From: JAPLJC01 sp963697965
GTDB taxonomy: Bacteria; Desulfobacterota; Desulfobaccia; Desulfobaccales; 0-14-0-80-60-11
DNA length: 64,000 nucleotides
Assembly (NCBI GenBank): GCA_963697965.1
Contig: OY969108.1
Span: 2,790,001 to 2,854,000 of the forward strand
Reading direction: 5' to 3'
Shown: piece by piece, positions 54,442 through 63,727 of the stretch
How the letters are laid out: the number at the start of each line of letters is the position of its first letter
Position numbering within the stretch: position 1 is the stretch's first letter
The notes under the pieces: generated by a model
What the model was told of the DNA's origin: nothing
The model's input: the letters and a program-made list of their open reading frames with translations, nothing else
Database searches by the model: none
Program-made: the position numbers and the translations under genes

Positions 54442-55092
54442 ATGCCCCGCCCTGGAATTCCGGACCCCTTCCGGACCCGGGCCCGCGCCGAAGGCTACGT
54501 GGCCCGGGCGGTGTATAAATTAAAGGAGATCGATGAGAAATACCGCCTGTTCCGGCAGGGCCAGCGGGTGTTGGACCTGGGCTGCAGCCCTGGGTCCTGG
54601 CTGCAATATATCGCTCGCCGGGTGGGCCCCCGGGGCCTGGTGCTGGGCGTGGACGCCGCCCCACTGGCCATCCCGGCGGCCCCACCCCTATACTTCCTCC
54701 AGAGTGAGGTGGAAAGTCTAGACTTAGAGACGATTGGCGCGATAAGTCCTGGTTTTGAGGTAGTGGTCAGCGACCTGGGCCCCAAGACCACCGGGGTGAG
54801 GGAGGTGGACGAGCAGCGATCCCTGACGCTGGCCCAGCAGGCCCTGGAATTGGCCCGCCGCCTGCTTAAGCCCGGCGGCCATTTCCTGGTGAAGGTATTT
54901 GCCGGACCAGACCTTCCCGGCCTGGTTGCGGCCGTGCGCCAGGACTATTGCGTCTACCGGCAGGTGAAGCCCGCGGGCTCCCGGGCGGCCAGCCGGGAAC
55001 TTTATCTTCTGGGGCTGGACCGCCGCGGCCCCGCCCCGGAGGGACCTAACCGGCCTCCGGTCCCAGGGTGCCCCCGGACCAAGAGCGAGTAA
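54442..55092 (+). CDS. rlmE: 23S rRNA 2'-O-methyltransferase (RlmE/FtsJ family)
   Basis: S-adenosylmethionine-dependent enzyme that methylates U2552 of 23S rRNA in well-studied bacteria. The 216-residue protein has the Rossmann motif LDLGCSPGSWLQYIA, the acidic VVSDLGPKTTG loop with the catalytic aspartate, and KPGGHFLVKVFAG with the catalytic lysine, completing the K-D-K-E tetrad pattern. The N-terminal DPFRTRARAEGYVARAVYKL is also typical. It is divergent from the sigma factor. Confidence 0.94.
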   Translation: MPRPGIPDPFRTRARAEGYVARAVYKLKEIDEKYRLFRQGQRVLDLGCSPGSWLQYIARRVGPRGLVLGVDAAPLAIPAAPPLYFLQSEVESLDLETIGAISPGFEVVVSDLGPKTTGVREVDEQRSLTLAQQALELARRLLKPGGHFLVKVFAGPDLPGLVAAVRQDYCVYRQVKPAGSRAASRELYLLGLDRRGPAPEGPNRPPVPGCPRTKSE

Positions 55093-55123
55093 TCAGAGCA
55101 GCGACTGGATGCCATTTTGAGCG

Positions 55124-55167
55124 AATGCCGCAAGCTTTAGCTTGCGCAGGCTAAAACCTGCGGCTAC
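55124..55167. repeat. Overlapping pair of GTAG-type REP palindromes
   Basis: CCGCAAGCTTTAGCTTGCG then CAGGCTAAAACCTG then GGCTAC: two inverted stems of the CCGCAAGC and CCGCAGGT type sharing bases, between rlmE and yebC. The right one ends in CTAC, the complement of GTAG. Confidence 0.65.
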
Positions 55168-55229
55168 AGTTAAATTTCCCATCGGGAACTGGTTTTAGGC
55201 TCTGATCAACCAGTGGGAGGAGCAAGCAG

Positions 55230-55979
55230 ATGTCCGGCCATTCCAAGTGGAGCACCATTAAGCGCAAGAAGGGGGCGGTGGACGCCAAGCGCGGCAAGAT
55301 CTTCGGCAAACTGGGCAAAGAGGTGGCCGTGGCAGCCCGCCTGGGCGGCGGCGACCCCACCGGCAACCCCCGCCTCCGGGCTGCCATCGCCGCGGCCAAG
55401 GCGGAAAATATGCCCGGCGACAACATCACCCGGGCCATCCGCAAAGGGACCGGGGAAGGCGGCGGCGCCATTCTGGAAGAAATCTTCCTGGAGGGTTACG
55501 GGCCCGCGGGGGTGGCGCTGATGGTGGAGACCCTCACCGACAACAAAAACCGTACCGTCTCCGACGTGCGCCATCTGATCACCAAATACGGCGGGAGCCT
55601 GGGAGAGCCGGGCTGCGTCGCCTGGATGTTCGACAAAAAGGGGGTTATCGTCTTCGACCGCGGCGAGGTCAATGAGGACCAGCTCCTGGAGGCCGCCCTG
55701 GAATGCGGCGCCGAGGACCTGCAAAGCGATGAGAGCCAGTTCGAGGTGCTCACCGATCCCGCCGCCTTTCTGGAGGTCAAGGAGGCCCTGGAGGCCCGGG
55801 GCTTCACGCCGGCCCTGGCTGAGGTGCAGCTGCGCCCCAAGACCACGGTGAAGATCGATGAAGAGAAACCGGCCCAGCAACTGCTGAGGCTGGTGGAACT
55901 CCTGGAAGAGCACGACGACGTCAGCGACGTCTTCGCCAATTTCGACATCCCGGATCAATTACTCGAGGCCTTGATTTGA
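55230..55979 (+). CDS. yebC: YebC/PmpR family transcriptional/translational regulator
   Basis: TACO1/YebC family DNA-binding regulator; members also aid translation of proline stretches. The 249-residue protein begins MSGHSKWSTIKRKKGAVDAK and has the core NMPGDNITRAIRKGTGEGGG, both diagnostic. It is followed by ruvC with a TTGA overlap, the classic yebC-ruvC-ruvA order. Confidence 0.96.
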   Translation: MSGHSKWSTIKRKKGAVDAKRGKIFGKLGKEVAVAARLGGGDPTGNPRLRAAIAAAKAENMPGDNITRAIRKGTGEGGGAILEEIFLEGYGPAGVALMVETLTDNKNRTVSDVRHLITKYGGSLGEPGCVAWMFDKKGVIVFDRGEVNEDQLLEAALECGAEDLQSDESQFEVLTDPAAFLEVKEALEARGFTPALAEVQLRPKTTVKIDEEKPAQQLLRLVELLEEHDDVSDVFANFDIPDQLLEALI

Positions 55980-56464
55980 AAGCCGTTATTTTGGGGGTGG
56001 ACCCGGGTTCCCGGCACACCGGCTTCGGGGTTTTCCAGGGGGAAGGCGATCGCCTGCTGCATCTGGCCTCCGGCAGTATCAAAGCCGGCTCCCAGCTCCC
56101 CCTGGCCGACCGCCTCCACCGAATTTACGACGGCCTGGGAGAAGTGATCCTGCGGCACCAGCCCCAGGTCCTGGCCCTGGAGGAGATCTTCCTGGCCGCC
56201 AACGTCAAGACCGCCTTCACCCTGGGCCAGGTGCGGGGGGTGGTGCTGCTGCTGGCGTCCCAGAAAGGCCTGCCCGTCTACCATTATCCCCCCTCGGTGG
56301 TCAAAAAGGCGGTGGTGGGCTACGGCCAGGCATCCAAGGCCCAGGTGCAGCTCATGGTGGCGCAACTCTTGGGGCAGCAGGTGACTGACGAACATGCCGC
56401 CGACGCTCTGGCGGTGGGGCTCTGCCACTTCTTCCACCAACGCTGGCCGGGGGGGACCGCATGA
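55976..56464 (+). CDS. ruvC: Holliday junction resolvase RuvC
   Basis: Cuts Holliday junctions in recombination and repair. The 162-residue protein starts at a TTG overlapping yebC by four bases and has the catalytic acidic residues: D7 in LGVDPG, E in LEEIFLA, and the C-terminal DEHAADALAVG pair. The length is normal. Its stop overlaps ruvA as ATGA. Confidence 0.94.
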   Translation: MKAVILGVDPGSRHTGFGVFQGEGDRLLHLASGSIKAGSQLPLADRLHRIYDGLGEVILRHQPQVLALEEIFLAANVKTAFTLGQVRGVVLLLASQKGLPVYHYPPSVVKKAVVGYGQASKAQVQLMVAQLLGQQVTDEHAADALAVGLCHFFHQRWPGGTA

Positions 56465-57045
56465 TCGGTTTACTGGAAGGGGAAATCATCAGCAAAGGCC
56501 CGACCGAGCTAATTATCATGGTAGGCGGGGTGGGCTACCGGGTCCACATTCCCCTGTCCACCTTTTACGCCCTGCCGGAGCCTCCGGCCCGCATCTCGCT
56601 CCTGATCCACACCCGCGTGCAGGAAGACGCCCTGAATCTCTACGGCTTCGGGACCCCGGAGGAAAAGGAGCTGTTTCTCCATTTGCTCGCTATCCCCCGC
56701 ATCGGAGCCCGCATGGCCCTGAACATCCTGAGCGGCATCAGCCCGGGAGAGTTTGGCCAGGCCCTGGCCCAGCGGGATATCCGCCGCCTGGCCAGCATCC
56801 CCGGCATCGGCAAGAAATCCGCCGAGCGCATCATCCTGGAACTCAAGGACAAGCAGCTCGCCGCCGGGGCCACCCGGCTGGCGGCGGCTCCCGGCCAGGG
56901 CCCCCTGCAAGACGCCCTGAGCGCTCTGGTTAACCTGGGCTACCCCAAGAACCTGGCGGACAAGGCCCTGGAGGCGGCCCGGGGCCAAGGGGCCTCGACC
57001 CTGGAGGAGTTCCTGCGCCAAGGCCTGAGATGGCTGGCCAAATGA
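56461..57045 (+). CDS. ruvA: Holliday junction branch migration protein RuvA
   Basis: DNA-binding subunit of the RuvAB motor. 194 residues with the N-terminal OB fold (MIGLLEGEIISKGPTELIIM), tandem helix-hairpin-helix motifs (IPRIGARMALNILSG and IPGIGKKSAERIILELK) and the C-terminal RuvB-binding helices (DALSALVNLGYPKNLADKAL). It overlaps ruvC. The usual ruvB does not follow; instead an AT-richer island begins. Confidence 0.95.
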   Translation: MIGLLEGEIISKGPTELIIMVGGVGYRVHIPLSTFYALPEPPARISLLIHTRVQEDALNLYGFGTPEEKELFLHLLAIPRIGARMALNILSGISPGEFGQALAQRDIRRLASIPGIGKKSAERIILELKDKQLAAGATRLAAAPGQGPLQDALSALVNLGYPKNLADKALEAARGQGASTLEEFLRQGLRWLAK

Positions 57046-57082
57046 TACAGTAAATACTGGGCCGGACCGCCAATGGAGACTT

Positions 57083-57691
57083 ATGAACCAAAACGCTTAC
57101 GAGCGTTTTATCTCCCTGCCAGGTCGGTTTCTCCTAGATACCTGTGTCCTTAATCTCTTATTCGATGAGGGGGAATACATTTTTGAGGGATATCTCTCTG
57201 AAGACCGTGATGAAGCAGACCTCAACCCTAATCTCAAAGCCTTGCGGTCTATTTTTCAAGTAAACGAGCGAGCCACTTTCCAATTTCTGGTGTCTCCTCT
57301 TACTATTGCCGAAGTTGCGAACTGTCAAGACTTTGGAGACAGGGAAAGGCGTCTGCGTTGGACTCTGGATGTCTTGGACCACTGGCTGATTTTGCTGCAT
57401 GAAATTGGTGACCACACTTCGCGCGGCGGCACTGTCCGTCATCGGTTCAAGCTATCGCCAGGGTTGCAGCAGCTAGAATCCCGGCTGATGTCGATCCCCG
57501 ATTTCCGGCGAGACCCATTTGACCGCCTGCTGCTTCTCCAATATAAGATGGGCAACTGCGATGCCTTTCTGACCACTGATAAAAATTCGATATGGCGAAA
57601 CAAGATCGAATTGGTAAAGCTTGGATTCCGAGTTATCTGCCCCGATGAACTTTGGGACCTCTTACAGCCCTGGGCAGGGCTATGGAGCTGA
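57083..57691 (+). CDS. PIN-like domain protein
   Basis: 202 residues with a PIN-fold pattern: FLLDTCVLNLLFD at the N-terminus (first Asp), a middle acidic EVANCQDF, and the C-terminal DPFDRLLLLQYKMG with FLTTDKNSIW (third and fourth acidic positions). PIN proteins are RNA-cleaving, often toxins, but this one is longer than VapC and no small antitoxin gene is clearly paired. It is the first gene after ruvA and AT-richer. Confidence 0.75.
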   Translation: MNQNAYERFISLPGRFLLDTCVLNLLFDEGEYIFEGYLSEDRDEADLNPNLKALRSIFQVNERATFQFLVSPLTIAEVANCQDFGDRERRLRWTLDVLDHWLILLHEIGDHTSRGGTVRHRFKLSPGLQQLESRLMSIPDFRRDPFDRLLLLQYKMGNCDAFLTTDKNSIWRNKIELVKLGFRVICPDELWDLLQPWAGLWS

Positions 57692-57842
57692 TATGATCAT
57701 AATTCTGTTTCGAAGGAAGTATAAATTAATACGATTTTTGGTTTTCGGTTAAAATCGGTTAAAAGTAGACTTGAGGAGGGGACTAGGTAAAAAAAGCATT
57801 CCCCCAATCCCGTATACCAAATTCCTTTAATGATAGGAGGGT

Positions 57843-58064
57843 TTGATGAGAATCGAAATACAATATGGTTCTAGCCTAGGACCTCACCGAATTGATCTCA
57901 GTGCGGAGGAACTCAATCAACTACAAACTGCTAACGAACTTTTGATAAGTCAGAATCATCCGGCTACGAAAACCTTGCATATAACTGGAACTGCAGATGA
58001 ATTGGAACTCTTAGCCACCGCACTGATGAACACAGCGAAGGAGCTTCGGCGTACAAGACCTTAG
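57843..58064 (+). CDS. Small unknown protein
   Basis: 73 residues from the ATG at 57843, with a GGAGGG ribosome site. Reads MRIEIQYGSSLGPHRIDLSA with later HITGTADELELLATALMNTA. No family is recognised. A short (TTTTCGG)n array precedes it at 57737-57765. It might be an antitoxin-like partner of the PIN gene, though it is 150 bases away. Confidence 0.5.
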   Translation: MMRIEIQYGSSLGPHRIDLSAEELNQLQTANELLISQNHPATKTLHITGTADELELLATALMNTAKELRRTRP

Positions 58065-58148
58065 GCTTAAATATTGGTGGCAAAGGCTTGCGGTTTCTGC
58101 AGACTAGATTAAAAAAGCGCGCGAGGATGCCGTCTGAGGGAGTTCTTT

Positions 58149-58247
58149 ATGGATTCCCGGGCCAAGATCATTATCGGCGACAGCCGGGCCATGCCGGAGA
58201 TCGAAGAGCAGAGCGTTGATCTCGTGGTCACTTCCCCGCCTAAATAG
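58149..58247 (+). pseudogene. 5' remnant of a DNA methyltransferase gene
   Basis: 33 codons with a GAGGGAG ribosome site encode MDSRAKIIIGDSRAMPEIEE followed by QSVDLVVTSPPK and a stop. This is the beginning of a beta-type DNA methylase ending within the TSPPY motif, where the tyrosine is replaced by lysine and TAG. The intact methylase at 58327-59457 begins with the same pattern (DSRKMSDVADESVDLIITSP) in the opposite orientation, so this is a separate broken copy. Confidence 0.7.
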
Positions 58248-58326
58248 GGAGACAGGTTTTTACCACACGTTCACGATAATGAGGAAAATGAATAAGACAT
58301 TTTGGGGGATTCTATATAATGGACAA

Positions 58327-59457
58327 TTATCCCAAAGCAAGCCTGTGCTGCTTCGGGGCCCTTTTTATTCCCATAGGATTTTCAATAGTAATCTCTTCAA
58401 TTCCTCTTATCTTTTGGTCTTGCGAATATATAACATAAAGTTGTTTTTCATCATTATGAGTTATAGAGTTAATATAAGGGATTTCTAATTCAATCTCCTG
58501 CCTTGTCATAACTGGGAATTTATAATGCTTGTTCACATATCCCAATGGGCCTTTTTTGCTAAGATATTCATCTATAAATGCAAAATGATCAGTGAACCGT
58601 TGCGAAATTCTCTTATTAAAGTCATAAATCGAATTCATTGCACTCTTAACTATATATTCATCAAAGGATGCGTCAATCTCGATTCCTATACTATTTCTAC
58701 ATGCCGCCATTGCAGCTAATACTGTTGTTCCTGTTCCCATAAAGGGATCGAGGACTATGTCAAACCGCACAGAATACATGTTTATTAGTCGATAAGCTAA
58801 CTCAAAAGGGAAGGCAGCACTCCTATCTCTCGCCCCGTTATGTTTAATTCCCTGAGATACCCCTTTTAGGTCAAACCAAATATCAGAAAACCATTTATTT
58901 CTTTCTTCCCAAAAGAATGAACTTTTTTGCCTTATAAGTATCTCCTCCGGTTTTATGAAAACCCTTTTAGTTCCTTTACGAAATATTAGGATATATTCAT
59001 GTTCCAAAGTGACATAGGCACCCGAAGGGAGCATCCCTGACCCCATGAACTTATTAGGGGCGTTAGTTTGCTTGCGCCAAATGATCACGGGAAGCGTATC
59101 AAAACCAATTTTCTTGAAAGAAGTTACGATACGGGAATGATTAGAATAGAGCTGAAATCTATGGCCTATGGTTCTTGTAGCATCACCAATATTTATGCAT
59201 GCAAATCCACCTTCCTTCAAAACTCGAAATGACTCATACCACACCTTGTCAAGTTCTTGGTGCATTAACTCGAAGGCCTGATCTCCATTATTATTTGTTA
59301 AAGCTTCCGATACCTTTGGGTTCAATTTTCCGAAAATAGTATCCCACATCTCGATCATAGGGTAAGGGGGAGAAGTAATAATAAGATCTACTGATTCATC
59401 AGCAACATCTGACATCTTTCTCGAATCAGAGCAAATCAGCTTATGATATGTATTCAT
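58327..59457 (-). CDS. DNA methyltransferase (beta-class, TSPPY)
   Basis: 376-residue N4-cytosine or N6-adenine methylase. The catalytic TSPPY is at residues 28-32, followed by the target-recognition part and the SAM-binding DPFMGTGTTVLAA near residue 240: the beta order. No restriction enzyme gene is recognised next to it. The 109-residue winged-helix-like gene 64 bases upstream is on the same strand. AT-rich compared with neighbours, so probably acquired. It may act in a restriction system whose nuclease is missing, or as an orphan methylase. Confidence 0.88.
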   Translation of the reverse strand: MNTYHKLICSDSRKMSDVADESVDLIITSPPYPMIEMWDTIFGKLNPKVSEALTNNNGDQAFELMHQELDKVWYESFRVLKEGGFACINIGDATRTIGHRFQLYSNHSRIVTSFKKIGFDTLPVIIWRKQTNAPNKFMGSGMLPSGAYVTLEHEYILIFRKGTKRVFIKPEEILIRQKSSFFWEERNKWFSDIWFDLKGVSQGIKHNGARDRSAAFPFELAYRLINMYSVRFDIVLDPFMGTGTTVLAAMAACRNSIGIEIDASFDEYIVKSAMNSIYDFNKRISQRFTDHFAFIDEYLSKKGPLGYVNKHYKFPVMTRQEIELEIPYINSITHNDEKQLYVIYSQDQKIRGIEEITIENPMGIKRAPKQHRLALG

Positions 59458-59520
59458 TTTACATCAGTCTCCATATATGAAGCTTCCATAGCTTATAACA
59501 GTCTAAGGTAGGCCAAGTGG

Positions 59521-59847
59521 TTATTTTGTTTTCCTATAATATATTTCGAAAGCTTCTTCAACAAGGGTTTTCCTTGTTCGCATTTCAGCAATTCTACCAT
59601 CGATATTTGTTAGGTACTCATCCAATTCATGTTTATCCTTGATTAAATAATAGCCTCGACTACTTGCTGCTATAGGCAATATTAATCTTTCAATTGCTTG
59701 ACGAATCAGGCTCCTTACTTGGACATGCGTAGCGTCTTCACGTATCCCTATTTGTAGGCCAATTTCTCCTGCACTTATTTGATTTTCTTTACCTCTGTGA
59801 GTTTCAATAATCTCTTTAATTCTATTAAGCTGGGCATCGCCTTGCAT
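59521..59847 (-). CDS. Small winged-helix-like protein upstream of the methylase
   Basis: The ATG at 59847 has a strong AAGGAGG ribosome site; the 18 codons upstream in frame are not used. The 108-residue product has a helix-turn-helix-like stretch (ISAGEIGLQIGIREDATHVQ, then VRSLIRQAIERLILPIAASS) followed by YYLIKDKHELDEYL and a basic tail. The gene precedes the methylase, so a controller role is possible; this is an inference. No known controller (C-protein) motif is clear. Confidence 0.7.
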   Translation of the reverse strand: MQGDAQLNRIKEIIETHRGKENQISAGEIGLQIGIREDATHVQVRSLIRQAIERLILPIAASSRGYYLIKDKHELDEYLTNIDGRIAEMRTRKTLVEEAFEIYYRKTK

Positions 59848-60436
59848 AAAAACCTCCTTCGTATAAGCTGAGATTTTGCAGTAGGCCACCTTGATCCCCA
59901 AATTTGCACATTGTAGGTGGCGGGGACGGCGGTGGCTTAACGGAAAAAGGATACTTGACCGCTGAAGTTTCCTTTAATATTATTGGTTAGCTTAAATTCA
60001 TCCCTATGTCTTGGTCAAAGCCGGTGGACGAGAAATGAAGTTAGCCCAGAACTTACCAGTTGATGTGGAAAGGCCCGCCAGAGCTTGATAGGAGCTCATT
60101 TTGGGGGTAGGTTCACAAAATCCTGATAAACCCTGTGCGGGCAAGACGTTAATCGTTGAAGGAAATCAGATTCAGACGTTCTCTTGAATTTTATAGAACT
60201 CGCGTTTTCTTTAATTTTCAATTAATCTCATTGATATAGTCTAAAAATACCCCTCAAAATTGCTATCTATATAAATTATATAAGGAAATCTACTGAGGAT
60301 TAATTTTCACCCATTTTTTGCTATAACCGCTACCGCATACTGGGACATTCCGAAGAAAAATAATCTATAATCGTGAAATTATTGATGAGATAAGGGAAGA
60401 AATTAAAATGGTTAAAGACCTATCAGGGGGCGTTAA
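59848..60436. other. AT-rich intergenic region upstream of pckA
   Basis: About 590 bases with no convincing gene. A short open frame at the right end (reading EIIDEIREEIKMVKDLSGGV) overlaps the pckA start as ATGA, but it lacks a start codon of its own, so it may be the tail of a lost gene. Promoters for both directions are likely here; none is clear. Confidence 0.45.
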
Positions 60437-62017
60437 ATGAAGAAAGACCTGACGCAACACCACATCCGAAACGTTGCCGCGGCTCACTGGAACCTGCCCA
60501 CTTCGGCCTTGTATGAGAAGATCGTTTCCCGGCAGGAGGGCCTCATCGCCCACCAGGGGCCGGTGGTGGTGCGCACCGGGGCCTATACCGGCCGCTCTCC
60601 CAGGGATAAGTTCATCGTGCAGGAGCCCAGCAGCGCCTCCAAGATCAATTGGGGCGGGGAAAACCAGGCAATGACCCCGGAAAAATTCGATCTCATCCAT
60701 TACCGGCTGTTGGCCTACCTCCAGGGCAAGGAGATCTATGTCCAGGACCGCCGGGCCGGCGCCGATCTGAACTACCAGATGAACATTCGCCTGATCACCG
60801 CCACCGCCTGGCAAAACCTGTTTGCCCGCAACATGTTCCTGGCCCCGGGGGATCACCGGGAACACCGGCATCTCGGCCCGGATTTCACCATTATCGCCGC
60901 CCCGGGCTTCCACGCCGTCCCGGAGCTCGACGGCACCAATTCCGAGGCCTTCATTCTGGTCAACTTCGCCCAGAAGCTGGTCTTGATCGGCGGCACTTCC
61001 TATGCGGGGGAGATCAAGAAATCGGTGTTTAGCATCCTCAATTACTACCTGCCCCAGAAGGAAGTGCTGTCCATGCACTGTTCCGCCAACCAGGGCAAAC
61101 GCGGGAACACCGCCCTGTTCTTCGGCCTCTCGGGCACCGGTAAGACCAGTCTGTCCGCCGACCCGGAACGCAAGCTCATCGGTGACGACGAACACGGCTG
61201 GGGCAATGACGGCATCTTCAATTTCGAGGGAGGCTGCTACGCCAAGGCGATCCGCCTCAGCGCCGCGGCCGAGCCGGAGATCTACGATTGCACCCGAAAA
61301 TTCGGGACCATTTTGGAAAATGTCGGCATCGACCTGGCCAGCCGCCGCCTGGACCTGGACGACGCCAGCCTGACGGAGAACACCCGGGCCGCCTATCCCA
61401 TCGGCCATCTGCGCAACATCGTCCGGGCCGGGGTGGGGATCCATCCGCGGCACATCTTTATGCTGGCCTGCGACGCCTTCGGGGTGCTGCCTCCCATCGC
61501 CCGCCTGACTCCCGAGCAGGCCACCTACCATTTCCTATCCGGCTACACCGCCAAGGTGGCGGGTACGGAGCGGGGCCTGGGCAAGGAACCCCAGGCGACC
61601 TTCAGCACCTGCTTCGGAGCGCCCTTCCTGCCCATGCCGCCCGCAGTCTATGCCACCCTGTTTCGGGAGAAGGTGACCCGGCACCAGCCCACCTGCTGGC
61701 TGGTCAACACCGGCTGGACCCGGGGCCCCTTCGGGGTGGGGCATCGCATCGAAATCGCCCATTCCCGGGCCCTGTTGCGGGCCGCCATGTCCGGGGAACT
61801 GGACCAGGTGGAGACCCACCATGATCCTTTCTTCGGCCTGACGGTGCCCAGCCGCTGCCCGGGGGTGCCGGATGACATCCTCTTCCCCGAAAAGGTCTGG
61901 GCCGACCGCGCCTCCTATGAGAAGGCGGCCCTGGAGCTGGCACGACGGTTCCGGGAAAACTTCACCCAGTATGAGGGTACCGTGGACCAGGCCATCCTGG
62001 CGTCCGGTCCGAAGTGA
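60437..62017 (+). CDS. pckA: Phosphoenolpyruvate carboxykinase (ATP)
   Basis: Interconverts oxaloacetate plus ATP with PEP, CO2 and ADP; central to gluconeogenesis or anaplerosis. The 526 residues are normal for the ATP-dependent type. Visible are RTGAYTGRSPRDKFIV, the kinase-1a P-loop GLSGTGKTSLSAD at about residues 230-242, IGDDEHGWG of kinase-2, and NTGWTRGPFGVGHRI. The ATG has a GGGGGCG ribosome site. With ppdK it gives two routes between C4/C3 acids and PEP. Confidence 0.96.
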   Translation: MKKDLTQHHIRNVAAAHWNLPTSALYEKIVSRQEGLIAHQGPVVVRTGAYTGRSPRDKFIVQEPSSASKINWGGENQAMTPEKFDLIHYRLLAYLQGKEIYVQDRRAGADLNYQMNIRLITATAWQNLFARNMFLAPGDHREHRHLGPDFTIIAAPGFHAVPELDGTNSEAFILVNFAQKLVLIGGTSYAGEIKKSVFSILNYYLPQKEVLSMHCSANQGKRGNTALFFGLSGTGKTSLSADPERKLIGDDEHGWGNDGIFNFEGGCYAKAIRLSAAAEPEIYDCTRKFGTILENVGIDLASRRLDLDDASLTENTRAAYPIGHLRNIVRAGVGIHPRHIFMLACDAFGVLPPIARLTPEQATYHFLSGYTAKVAGTERGLGKEPQATFSTCFGAPFLPMPPAVYATLFREKVTRHQPTCWLVNTGWTRGPFGVGHRIEIAHSRALLRAAMSGELDQVETHHDPFFGLTVPSRCPGVPDDILFPEKVWADRASYEKAALELARRFRENFTQYEGTVDQAILASGPK

Positions 62018-62051
62018 GAAGCTGTCAGCAAGGGCAAAAATGGCGGGATGA

Positions 62052-62275
62052 AAAGAAGTTCAAAGTTCAAAGTTCAAGGTTAACAACATCCCCATCTTTG
62101 GGCTTTTGAACCTTGAACCTGAGACCTCTGCGAAAACCAACTTTGTCATTTATGAGATTCTTCGGTAGCTTCGCTCCCTCAGAATGACAAAAATGGGGAC
62201 TTTCGCAGAAGTCTCAACTTTGAACCTTGAACCTTGAACTTTGAACTTTCAACTTTGAACTTTGAACCCATACCC
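62052..62275. repeat. Heptanucleotide (GTTCAAA/TTTGAAC)n arrays
   Basis: GTTCAAAGTTCAAAGTTCAA at 62058-62080 and the inverted (TTGAACT/TTGAACC)n array at about 62217-62268 can pair. Between them is the dispersed motif AATGACAAA with GATTCTTCGG. Related units occur at 25619-25647. No gene. Confidence 0.65.
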
Positions 62276-62301
62276 TGGGCGCCTGGCCGCGAGATTCATT
62301 C

Positions 62302-63399
62302 TTATTTGAATTGTTCGGTCAATATCGGCTTCAGATCCCGGTAGATGATCTCCGCCACCTCCCGGGCCCCGGGCTCGGTATAGTGCAGGAAGTCGTAATA
62401 ATAGACCGACGAGCGCGGCATCTGCCGGGCCAGGTCGAGGACCGGGACCTGTTCTGCGGCCCCCACTTGCCTGAGGGTGTCGTTGTAGAGGTCCACCACC
62501 GCGAACATCAAGGCGCCGTTGAGGTTCTCCCCCAGCCTGACCTTCCCCAGGTCCACCCCGGTGGCCGGGTCGATCCCCGGGCCGTAGAGGGTGGGCTGGG
62601 TGATGAAGATCGGCTCGATGCCATTATCCCGGCAAACCCGGATGAGCTGCTCCAGCCGGGCCCGGTAATAGGCCAGGAACTGCCGCCGGTATTTCTGCAG
62701 CGTCTCAGCCTGGATTTCTACGGGCACCTCAACGGTCCCCTCCTTTTTCAGGTCCACTTCCTGATGCAGCAGGCCCCGCCTTTGGACTACAAAATAACGA
62801 TAGAGGTTCAATCCCAGGGAATAGACCTCGCTTTTGTTGGCCAGGGATCTTATCCAGCCGCCGAAGCCGGGTCGGGGCCGGTAATCGAGGTATCCCACCC
62901 CCACGTCGTTGATCCCCACCAGAAACAGGACCACCTTGGGTTTTAGGTGGACCACGTAATCTTCCATCAAGATGAGGTGGCGGTAGGTGGTGGCGCCGTC
63001 CATCCCGGCATTGTTGATCCAGAGCTTGGGAAAATCCCGGGCCAGTTGCTGGCCCAGGAGATCGGTCCAGGTCTTGCCGTCGGAGAGATAGAAGCACTCG
63101 GTGGTGCTGCCGCCGATGGTGAGGATCGTGAGGTAATCGGCAAAGTCGGCGGGCGGCGGCGCCCCCCGGAAGCCCAGGCAATTTTTGGTGTGTACCGTGG
63201 TCTTGGGCAGTTTGGTGGGGAACTTCTCAGTGTTGTCAAGAATATATCTTTTATTCACCGGCAGGACGATCCGATCCGGCTTGAACCGCATCTCAAAGGG
63301 CGGAGAAATCCGCAGGGCGAGTTCCAGGATGATCAAGGACAGAAACAGTCCCAGGAGCACCAGGACAAAGTTTTTCAAAAATCCGTTAATGTTGGCCAT
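62302..63399 (-). CDS. Membrane-anchored SGNH/GDSL-like hydrolase
   Basis: 365 residues from the ATG at 63399; a longer frame upstream is not used. An N-terminal membrane helix (NFVLVLLGLFLSLIILELAL) is followed by an SGNH fold: block I LTIGGSTTECF with the catalytic Ser in GGST, block III VGINDVG, and the terminal DFLHYTEPG carrying Asp and His. Such proteins de-acylate or O-acetylate/de-acetylate cell-surface sugars. The substrate is unknown, and no polysaccharide operon adjoins. Confidence 0.85.
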   Translation of the reverse strand: MANINGFLKNFVLVLLGLFLSLIILELALRISPPFEMRFKPDRIVLPVNKRYILDNTEKFPTKLPKTTVHTKNCLGFRGAPPPADFADYLTILTIGGSTTECFYLSDGKTWTDLLGQQLARDFPKLWINNAGMDGATTYRHLILMEDYVVHLKPKVVLFLVGINDVGVGYLDYRPRPGFGGWIRSLANKSEVYSLGLNLYRYFVVQRRGLLHQEVDLKKEGTVEVPVEIQAETLQKYRRQFLAYYRARLEQLIRVCRDNGIEPIFITQPTLYGPGIDPATGVDLGKVRLGENLNGALMFAVVDLYNDTLRQVGAAEQVPVLDLARQMPRSSVYYYDFLHYTEPGAREVAEIIYRDLKPILTEQFK

Positions 63400-63727
63400 T
63401 AAATATGGATAGGTGCGGGAGGCCCATACCGGGCCTGTGCGGCAGCAGGTCCATGATTTCGCCGTTTTCAGTGAAAATCCCGGGGGCCGGGCCGGGTGCA
63501 GCAACACCGCGGCCGCACCCAGGACCGTCACCGCCGGCCTTTAAGGCAGCAGCGCCACGACCAGGCTCATCAGCAGGAGGGTTAGCCCGGTCCGGGGATC
63601 CAGAGGCCGGATGACCCGGCCGGGGGCAATGGCGGCTGCATTATTTCCTTGCATCGTGGTCTTACTTTTCCGAAAATACAGTTTTGATTTGATATTATAC
63701 TAAAACCTCTTCCCAAGGAAACGCCTG

